Below, in pieces: positions 6,680 through 11,502 of a stretch of DNA of 11,502 nucleotides. The stretch covers positions 1 through 11,502 of the forward strand of contig JACOVB010000146.1 in NCBI GenBank assembly GCA_016177555.1, written 5' to 3'. A program made the translations under genes and the position numbers. The DNA is from Candidatus Rokuibacteriota bacterium. Its GTDB lineage: Bacteria > Methylomirabilota > Methylomirabilia > Rokubacteriales > CSP1-6. How positions within the stretch are numbered: position 1 is the first letter of the stretch; each line of letters opens with the position of its first letter. The notes under the pieces were generated by a model. That model was not told where the DNA came from. It worked only from the letters and a program-made list of their open reading frames with translations, and ran no database searches.

Positions 6680-6731
6680 CGTCACTCGTGGGGCCTCGGA
6701 CGGGGTCTCCGCTGGGCTCCTGGAATCGCGT

Positions 6732-6737
6732 TATACT
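6732..6737 (+). promoter_or_regulatory. Possible -10 element for the thiolase gene
   Basis: TATACT, five of six matches to TATAAT, lies 70 bp before the thiolase start. No good -35 hexamer is seen at 16-18 bp upstream, so the call is tentative. Confidence 0.3.
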
Positions 6738-6807
6738 CGCCCGGAACCCCGGTCGCTGACTCACGCAGGTGTCAGCCTCGATCAGAATCGATGAGGGAGG
6801 ATCGCGC

Positions 6808-7995
6808 ATGAGGGAAGCCGTGGTGGTCGCCAGCTCTCGCACCCCGCTCGCCAAGTCGTTCCGCGGGTCGTTCAACCTCACGCGGCCTGACGACCTCGCC
6901 GCCCATTGCATCAAGGACGTGCTGGGCAAGGCGCCCCAGCTCGCCCCGGCCGAGATCGAGGACGTGGTTCTCGGCTGCGGCCAGCCGCACGGGTCCCAGG
7001 GACACAACATCGCCCGCGTGGCCGCGCTGCGCGCCGGGCTGCCGGCATCCATCCCCGGCACGACGGTGAACCGCTTCTGCTCGTCGGGACTGCAGGCCAT
7101 CGCGATGGCGGCGCACCACATCATGAACGACGGGGCCGAGGCCGCGATCGGGGGCGGTGTCGAGAGCATCACCATGCTCCAGCGCGACAGCAGCCCCAAC
7201 CCCTGGGTGAAGGAGCACTTCCCCGGCCTCTACATGGTCATGGGCGAGACGGCGGAGGTCGTGGCCAAGCGCTACAAGATCAGCCGCCAGGCCCAGGACG
7301 AGTACTCGCTCGGGAGCCAGCAGCGCACGGCGCGCGCCCAGCAGGACGGCCTGTTCAAGGAGGAGCTGGCGCCCATGCACGTGACGCGCGGCATCCTCGA
7401 CAAGAAGACGGGCGAGGTGGTCGGCACGGAGGAGTACTACGTCGACAAGGACGAGTGCAACCGGGCGGACACCACGCTCGAGGGGCTCCTGAAACTGCCG
7501 CCCCACTTCGACAAGGAGAGCGGCCAGGGCACGGTGACTGCCGGCAACTCCTCCCAGCTCTCCGACGGCGCCTCGGCGACGCTCCTGATGTCGCGCGAGC
7601 GGGCCGACACGCTCGGCATCCGGCCCAAGCTCGTCTTCCGCGGCTTCGCGGTGGCCGGCTGCGAGCCGGACGAGATGGGGATCGGGCCCGTGTTCGCGGT
7701 GCCGAAGCTCCTCAAGCGGCACGGGCTCACGGTGGACGATATCGGCGTGTGGGAGCTGAACGAGGCGTTCGCGGTGCAGGTGGTCTACTGCCGCGACCGG
7801 CTCGGTCTCGATCCCGATACCCTCAACGTCAACGGGGGCTCGGTCTCCATCGGCCATCCCTTCGGCATGACGGGCTCGCGGCTGGTGGGCACCATCGCCA
7901 ACGAGATGCTCCGGCGCCGGGCGCGCTACGGCGTCGTGACGATGTGCATCGGGGGCGGCCAGGGCGCAGCTGGCCTCTTCGAGGCCTGCCTGTAG
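6808..7995 (+). CDS. Thiolase family protein (acetyl-CoA acyltransferase type)
   Basis: 395 aa, the usual thiolase length. The ATG at 6808 is chosen because GAGGGAGG ends seven bases upstream and the protein then begins MREAVVVASSRTPLAKSFRG, the standard thiolase N-terminus; an earlier in-frame GTG at 6769 would add 13 unlikely residues. The catalytic set is complete: nucleophile C91 in NRFCSSGLQA, H350 in GHPFGMTGSR and C380 in CIGGGQG; NEAFA is also present. Thiolases split 3-ketoacyl-CoA with CoA or run the reverse condensation. The glycine loop reads GHPFGMTGSR where many members have GHPxGASGAR, a pattern found in degradative thiolases. Next to a FadH-like reductase, a beta-oxidation role is likely; biosynthetic acetoacetyl-CoA formation cannot be excluded. 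Confidence 0.9.
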   Translation: MREAVVVASSRTPLAKSFRGSFNLTRPDDLAAHCIKDVLGKAPQLAPAEIEDVVLGCGQPHGSQGHNIARVAALRAGLPASIPGTTVNRFCSSGLQAIAMAAHHIMNDGAEAAIGGGVESITMLQRDSSPNPWVKEHFPGLYMVMGETAEVVAKRYKISRQAQDEYSLGSQQRTARAQQDGLFKEELAPMHVTRGILDKKTGEVVGTEEYYVDKDECNRADTTLEGLLKLPPHFDKESGQGTVTAGNSSQLSDGASATLLMSRERADTLGIRPKLVFRGFAVAGCEPDEMGIGPVFAVPKLLKRHGLTVDDIGVWELNEAFAVQVVYCRDRLGLDPDTLNVNGGSVSIGHPFGMTGSRLVGTIANEMLRRRARYGVVTMCIGGGQGAAGLFEACL

Positions 7996-8017
7996 AGGCC
8001 AAGGGCGCAGGGGGCGG

Positions 8018-8046
8018 TTGTCACGGGTGCCCCCGTTTGCTATGAT
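8018..8046 (+). promoter_or_regulatory. Sigma-70-type promoter for tRNA-Glu and possibly the genes behind it
   Basis: TTGTCA (8018-8023) and TATGAT (8041-8046) are each one base from consensus and are separated by an ideal 17 bp. The expected start near 8052 leaves a leader of about 28 nt before the tRNA. It is the best promoter in the window. Confidence 0.75.
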
Positions 8047-8079
8047 GCGCGTGCTTTCGCCCGCAGGGATGAGCGTTTC

Positions 8080-8158
8080 GACCCCGTCGTCTAGTCTGGC
8101 CAAGGACGCGACCCTTTCAAGGTCGAGATCGCGGGTTCGAATCCCGCCGGGGTCACCA
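8080..8158 (+). tRNA. tRNA-Glu (anticodon TTC)
   Basis: A full cloverleaf can be drawn. The acceptor stem GACCCCG (8080-8086) pairs with CGGGGTC (8148-8154). The D stem is GTC/GAC. The anticodon stem CGACC/GGTCG encloses loop CTTTCAA with anticodon TTC at 8116-8118. The T stem GCGGG/CCCGC encloses TTCGAAT. Discriminator A is at 8155 and CCA is encoded at 8156-8158. The anticodon reads GAA/GAG, so it carries glutamate. No terminator is visible between its 3' end and the next gene. Confidence 0.95.
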
Positions 8159-8182
8159 CTCTCCTCGTGGTTGGGGGGTTGC

Positions 8183-8404
8183 ATGGAAAGGCCGGGCATC
8201 CGTGAGCTGGTCGGGCGGGCGATGCTCGACAAGGAGTTCCTGGCCGAGCTCGTGCGCGATCCGGCGGCCGTGCTTGCCGGCTATGGCCTCGAGGCCGAGG
8301 AGCGTGCGGCGGTGATGAAGGCCGTGGCCCGCACCGGCAAGACGTCGGACGCGGAGCGGACTCGGGCCCTGCAGACCATCATGATGAAGCGCTGGGCGAC
8401 GTAG
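8183..8404 (+). CDS. Small NHLP-clan (Os1348-like) protein, possible RiPP precursor
   Basis: 73 aa. The ATG at 8183 is chosen over the upstream in-frame ATG at 8018 because the longer version would run through the tRNA gene and its promoter. A G-rich run (GGGGGG, 8173-8178) may serve as a weak ribosome binding site. The N-terminal half, with RAMLDKEFLAELVRDPAAVL then AGYGLEAEERAA, carries the D-x-E-F...L-x-x-D-P-x-x-x-L-x-x-x-G-L pattern of nitrile-hydratase-leader-like (NHLP) and Nif11-related leader peptides. The C-terminal part (RTGKTSDAERTRALQTIMMK) would be the core if this is a precursor, but it has no Cys and no Gly-Gly cleavage site, so a leader-only adaptor or a small subunit is an alternative. 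The genes that follow suit a peptide-processing locus. Confidence 0.65.
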   Translation: MERPGIRELVGRAMLDKEFLAELVRDPAAVLAGYGLEAEERAAVMKAVARTGKTSDAERTRALQTIMMKRWAT

Positions 8405-8444
8405 CCGCGTGCGCTCCCTTCCTTCGATCAGTGGACATCGCTGA

Positions 8445-8951
8445 GTGGCCAAGCCGGCCGACCCCGCCTTCCTGCGGCAGGTGCTCCTGTTCAAGGACAT
8501 CGCCGACCCGGAGCTCCTGGCCCTGTGGCCCTGGCTCCACGAGCGGCGGCTGCGCGCGGGAGAGGTCCTCTTCCGGGAAGGCGATCTTGGGAGCGAGCTG
8601 TTCCTGATCCGGTCCGGGAGTGTGGTGATCTCCAAGCGTGTCACGGGGCGGGTCGAGCAGGTGCTGGCCCGGCTCGAGCCGGCTGACTTCTTCGGGGAGA
8701 TGAGCCTCTTCGACCGGCGGCCGCGCTCGGCCACCGTGCAGGCCGACGTCAACACCGTGCTCCTCGGCCTCACCGGCGAGAACCTCGACCGGTTCATCGA
8801 GAGCAGCCCCCGCGCGGCCACCGCGTTCTTCTTCCAGCTCGTCCAGGTGTTCATCAAGCGGCTCCGCGACTCGGGCGACCTCGTGGCGGAGGTCACGCGC
8901 TGGGGGCTCGAGGCCACGGGGCTCGACATCGAGCATACCTCGCCCGGATGA
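8445..8951 (+). CDS. Stand-alone cyclic-nucleotide-binding domain protein
   Basis: 168 aa from GTG at 8445; the preceding codon in this frame is TGA, so no longer start exists. Nearly the whole protein is one cNMP-binding (Crp/cap-like) beta-roll: FREGDLGSELFLIRSGSV (43-60), then the phosphate-binding cassette FFGEMSLFDRRPRSATV (82-98) with the cassette Glu (E85) and Arg (R94) conserved, then helices to about 150. There is no C-terminal HTH, so it is not a Crp-type transcription factor. It lies 40 bp after the small NHLP-clan gene and 4 bp before the membrane protein gene, consistent with one transcript. In NHLP-type secretion systems, cNMP-binding domains are often fused to ABC transporters; here the domain is free and could regulate the membrane protein. 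The ligand is unknown. Confidence 0.85.
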   Translation: MAKPADPAFLRQVLLFKDIADPELLALWPWLHERRLRAGEVLFREGDLGSELFLIRSGSVVISKRVTGRVEQVLARLEPADFFGEMSLFDRRPRSATVQADVNTVLLGLTGENLDRFIESSPRAATAFFFQLVQVFIKRLRDSGDLVAEVTRWGLEATGLDIEHTSPG

Positions 8952-8955
8952 TGCG

Positions 8956-10179
8956 GTGACCGCCCGCAAGTCCAAGATCGAGCTCCTCGTCCGGGACGAG
9001 GCCGGTGACAGCTTCCGGATCCAGCGTGTCGAGAGCGGGCTCGCCTACCTCCAGCATCGGCCCCAGCGGATTCCCCTCGCGGAGTGCGAGCTCGCCGAGA
9101 TGCGTTCCGGGGTGCGCAAGGCCACGTCCTACGTGCTGAAGAACCGCAAGACCGAGCACTACATCCAGCTGACCGAGCCGGAGAAGTTCCTGTGGGAGCA
9201 GATGGACGGGCACGCCTCGCTCCAGGAGATGGCCACCGCCTACGTGCTGCGCTATGGCGCCTTCGACTTCGACATCATCCCGGGCCTCATCTCCAAGCTC
9301 CGCCGCGCCGAGCTCCTGACGATGCGCCCGGCGTCACGCCTGAGGGAGGTGCTGTCCCGCCACCGGCGCAACCCGGCGGTGCGGGCGGCCGAGGCCGCCT
9401 TCAAGGCCCTCGAGAAGCTCACCGTGACGAGCCGGCGGGCGCACACCGTCTTCGAGCGCGTGTACCGCTACGGCGCCTTTGTCCTCTTCACGCCGTTCAT
9501 GGTGGCGGGGCTCGTCCTCATCACGGGGCTTGGCGTCCGCGGGGCCGTCCTGCTCTGGGGGGACCGGAGCGAGGTGACCGCGGCGCTGGCGGCCCACCCC
9601 ATCGCGGCGATCCTGCTCGTCAAGCTCTTCTTCTGGCTCACGGTGATCAGCCACCAGATGGTGCACGCGCTGGCCCTCGTGCATTACGGGCGGCGAGTCC
9701 GCGAGTTCGGCTTCACCATGCTCCACGGCTTCATCCCGACCTTCTACGCCGACGTGACCGACATCTTCATGGGCACGCGCCGCGCCCGGCTCGTGGCGGC
9801 GCTGGCCGGGCCGCTGGTGCACCTGTTCCTCGCGGCCTTCTACCTCTGGATCGCGAGCCTGCTGGGGCCCGGGCTGCTCAAGGGCTTCCTCGCCGTCTCG
9901 GCCATCCTGCAGCTGCAGTCGCTGTTCGTGAGCCTCTACCCGTTCTGCTTCCTCGAGATGGACGGCTATCACGTCCTGGTGGATCTGCTGGGCATGCCCA
10001 CCCTCAACCACGAGTCCGTGAGTTTCGTCCGCCACTCGCTCTGGCGGCGGCTCGTGAAGGGGGTCGGGCTCAACCGCCAGGAAGTCGTCTACGTATCCTA
10101 CGTGTTCCTCTCGACCGCCTCCATCGTGGCCTTCGTCGGGATGAACGTGTGGATGCTGTTCCGCGCGGGCGCCTCCTGA
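8956..10179 (+). CDS. PqqD-like domain plus M50-type membrane metalloprotease-like protein with altered active site (HQMVH)
   Basis: 407 aa from GTG at 8956, four bases after the previous stop. Residues 57-122 form a PqqD-like winged-helix segment (YVLKNRKTEHYIQLTEPEKF to KLRRAELL), the fold that binds leader peptides in RiPP pathways. A membrane part follows with about six hydrophobic segments between 170 and 404. It aligns with the putative peptide zinc metalloprotease family: H233-Q-M-V-H237, YGRRVREFGF, PTFYADVTDIFM, ARLVAALAGP and a C-terminal LEMDGYH (D336). The family motif is HExxH; here Gln234 replaces the catalytic Glu, while both His and the Asp remain. Proteolysis is therefore doubtful, and zinc binding or leader binding at the membrane is more likely. 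The gene follows the small NHLP-clan and cNMP-binding genes, so the three probably work together. Confidence 0.8.
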   Translation: MTARKSKIELLVRDEAGDSFRIQRVESGLAYLQHRPQRIPLAECELAEMRSGVRKATSYVLKNRKTEHYIQLTEPEKFLWEQMDGHASLQEMATAYVLRYGAFDFDIIPGLISKLRRAELLTMRPASRLREVLSRHRRNPAVRAAEAAFKALEKLTVTSRRAHTVFERVYRYGAFVLFTPFMVAGLVLITGLGVRGAVLLWGDRSEVTAALAAHPIAAILLVKLFFWLTVISHQMVHALALVHYGRRVREFGFTMLHGFIPTFYADVTDIFMGTRRARLVAALAGPLVHLFLAAFYLWIASLLGPGLLKGFLAVSAILQLQSLFVSLYPFCFLEMDGYHVLVDLLGMPTLNHESVSFVRHSLWRRLVKGVGLNRQEVVYVSYVFLSTASIVAFVGMNVWMLFRAGAS

Positions 10180-10838
10180 AGCCCGCGGTCGGGGTGATGG
10201 CGAAGGTCCCGGGGCTCGAGCCCGTGAAGTCGCGGCTCCATCAGGCGCTCACTCAGGAGATGGCCACGGTTCTCTACCGCTGCTTCCTCCTGGACCGGCT
10301 CGACGCGCTTGCGACGCTACCCGGGATCGATGCGCTGGTGGCCTTCACGCCGCCCACCGGCCGGGCGCGCATGGTGGCGCTCGCCCCGGAGGGTTTCCGG
10401 CTCGTGGCCCAGCAGGGGAGAGATCTGGGAGAGCGGCTGTCGAATCTTCTTGCGGGCCTCCTCGCCAGCGGGCACCCCGGCGCCATGGCCATCGACAGCG
10501 ATAGCCCGACACTGCCGATGGCGCATGTCCGTGAGGCGGCGGAGGTCCTGGCGCGGGGCGCGGCCGATCTGGTGCTGGGCCCGTCAGACGACGGCGGCTA
10601 CTATCTCGTCGGGCTCCGCCGGGGAGCCCCTGGCCTCTTCGCGGGAATTCCCTGGAGCACGGATCGTGTCCTGCCCCTGACGATCGAGAAGGCGGGCCGG
10701 CTCGGGCTCAGGACGCACCTCCTGCCCGAGTGGTTCGACGTGGACACGGAGGCGGACCTGCGGCGCCTCCACGCCGCGCTTCTCGCGGGCGCAGGTCCGC
10801 GGCGCACGAGCCGTTGCCTCGAGGCGATCTACGGGTGA
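10149..10838 (+). CDS. DUF2064 / CofC-like glycosyltransferase family protein (TIGR04282 type)
   Basis: About 213-229 aa depending on start. A GT-A-like nucleotide-sugar transferase fold is suggested by VGVMAKVPGLEPVKSRL at the N-terminus, IDSDSPTLP (10491-10517, a likely metal/nucleotide DxD-type site) and LGPSDDGGYYLVGL (near 10578-10618), ending with FDVDTEADL. These are hallmark motifs of DUF2064 proteins, some of which are annotated in arsenosugar synthesis and which are related to the guanylyltransferase CofC. The ATG at 10197 and GTG at 10194 would cut off half of the first beta strand, so I chose the GTG at 10149, which overlaps the previous gene by 31 bp; a CTG at 10176 overlapping its stop is another option. 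No Shine-Dalgarno settles it. Tight overlap suggests co-transcription. The substrate is unknown; a role in modifying the small peptide is only speculation. Confidence 0.8.
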   Translation: MDAVPRGRLLKPAVGVMAKVPGLEPVKSRLHQALTQEMATVLYRCFLLDRLDALATLPGIDALVAFTPPTGRARMVALAPEGFRLVAQQGRDLGERLSNLLAGLLASGHPGAMAIDSDSPTLPMAHVREAAEVLARGAADLVLGPSDDGGYYLVGLRRGAPGLFAGIPWSTDRVLPLTIEKAGRLGLRTHLLPEWFDVDTEADLRRLHAALLAGAGPRRTSRCLEAIYG

Positions 10839-10868
10839 GCCTCTGGGGGTGACCGTCCGGGGCGGGTC

Positions 10869-11502
10869 TCATGAGCCGCCGCCGGCGACGAGCGCCACGA
10901 GTCGCGCGACCGAGTCATCGAGTGGCGTGTCGGCGGCGCCCGCGCTTCCCTCCCATAGCCTCAGCTGCTCGTCCTCGGGGAGCGCCTCGAGCGCCATCTG
11001 AGCCCGGCGCCTCACCTCCGGGGCGAGCAGTCGCGCCACGTCCACCACGAGCCTCACCGCGGGCGCCGCACGCTCTGCGCCGGGGGAGATGGCGCGCACC
11101 CGGGCGGCGCCCGCGTCGAGGAGGAGGCGGCTGACCCGGATCACCTCGCCATCCACGCGCAGCAGATCGCCGGGCACAGGCCCCCACTCGAGCCTGAGGC
11201 TTGCCATGACCTGACGGATGGACGCGCCGAGCGGCGGCGCGCTCTCGCGCGCGACGAGCGAGGCCAGGGCGGCGCGCCAGATCGGCGAGGCCGGCGCGGG
11301 AGGGCGCGGATCGTCCACGGGCGAGCGCCGCTCGACGATCTCGCCCGTCGCGTCGAGGACGAGCCGGTCCTCGAGCGGCTGGCCCAGTGCCCAGAGGGAG
11401 CAGACCACGCGGTCGCCCTCCCCGCGGACGACCCGCGGCTCGCGCCTCAGGACTTCCTGGAAGGCCGCCCGGTAGAAGGCCGTGGTGCCCAGCACGACCT
11501 TC
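10869..11502 (-). CDS. Protein of unknown function, 5' end outside the window
   Basis: The frame is open to the right edge; a GTG at 11495 could be a start, but the residues before it (KV) continue the frame, so the gene probably begins beyond the window. The visible 210 residues show no motif I recognise. An N-terminal beta-rich part (VVRGEGDRVVCSLWALGQPL, LVLDATGEIVERRSP) contains a possible repeated strand-turn-strand pattern. It is followed by an Ala/Pro linker, a mixed alpha/beta part (LRVDGEVIRVSRLLLDAG) and a helical acidic tail (ALEALPEDEQLRLWEGSAG). No signal peptide or membrane segment is seen. It converges on the DUF2064 gene with a 30-bp gap and is not part of that operon. Confidence 0.6.
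   Translation of the reverse strand, partial: KVVLGTTAFYRAAFQEVLRREPRVVRGEGDRVVCSLWALGQPLEDRLVLDATGEIVERRSPVDDPRPPAPASPIWRAALASLVARESAPPLGASIRQVMASLRLEWGPVPGDLLRVDGEVIRVSRLLLDAGAARVRAISPGAERAAPAVRLVVDVARLLAPEVRRRAQMALEALPEDEQLRLWEGSAGAADTPLDDSVARLVALVAGGGS

Noticed and set aside
8080..8158. tRNA-Glu as an integration site for a mobile element
   Set aside because: No repeat of the tRNA 3' end and no integrase gene are visible in the window.
8018..8182. 55-codon N-terminal extension of the small NHLP-clan protein
   Set aside because: It would translate the promoter and the whole tRNA-Glu; the leader-type similarity begins just after the ATG at 8183.
6772..8232. 486-codon minus-strand open frame over the thiolase and tRNA
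   Set aside because: It runs through the tRNA gene and opposes a thiolase with complete active-site residues; its composition is typical of antisense GC-rich DNA.
9084..10148. N-terminal extension of the DUF2064 frame inside the PqqD-M50 gene
   Set aside because: The stretch is Arg/Pro/Ala-rich noise in another frame of a well-supported membrane protein; only the part from about 10149 onward looks like a protein of this family.
1..11502. CRISPR array
   Set aside because: No regularly spaced direct repeats were seen; the only repeats are the two operator-like dyads, the 26-bp pair and the hairpin.

Overview
The window comes from a GC-rich bacterium: codon third positions are mostly G or C, and GTG starts are common. 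The FadH-like reductase and thiolase, a DUF2064 protein, an NHLP-clan small protein and a DUF499 ATPase would fit environmental lineages such as Rokubacteria/Methylomirabilota or a deep proteobacterial group. This taxonomic guess is inference only.

Region 1 (1-4240) looks like accessory, defence-type DNA. It opens with the 3' end of a DUF499-type ATPase gene. A gene-free stretch follows, carrying a perfect 21-bp-arm hairpin. Next comes a divergent pair: an XRE-type regulator (minus strand) and a large intact-looking HipA-family kinase with an AbiEi-like N-terminal region (plus strand). The 220 bp between them hold two related 31-bp dyad sites whose starts are exactly 60 bp apart. The second site ends five bases before the kinase start codon. 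This arrangement suggests a self-regulated toxin-antitoxin module.

Region 2 (4240-4735) is a scrap yard without an intact gene. On the minus strand it keeps about 30 codons of a sigma-54 activator, including the GAFTGA loop. That piece runs in a shifted frame into a stretch resembling the start of a DUF6788-type protein.

Region 3 (4736-7995) is metabolic and looks like core or catabolic DNA. It holds a 2,4-dienoyl-CoA reductase-like flavoprotein (FMN, 4Fe-4S and FAD/NAD(P) parts) and a thiolase with its full Cys-His-Cys set. Both have strong Shine-Dalgarno sequences. Together they suggest fatty acid or related acyl-CoA breakdown.

Region 4 (8018-10838) is the most interesting part. A near-consensus promoter drives tRNA-Glu(UUC). 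Only 24 nt after its CCA end begins a same-strand gene run: a 73-aa NHLP-clan (Os1348-like) small protein, a stand-alone cyclic-nucleotide-binding protein, a membrane protein combining a PqqD-like domain with an M50-type protease fold, and a DUF2064 glycosyltransferase-like protein. This resembles a ribosomal-peptide maturation locus, but it is odd. The protease motif is HQMVH rather than HExxH, the small protein has no Cys and no Gly-Gly, and no transporter or classic modifying enzyme is visible. The window closes with a convergent gene of unknown function that runs off the right edge.
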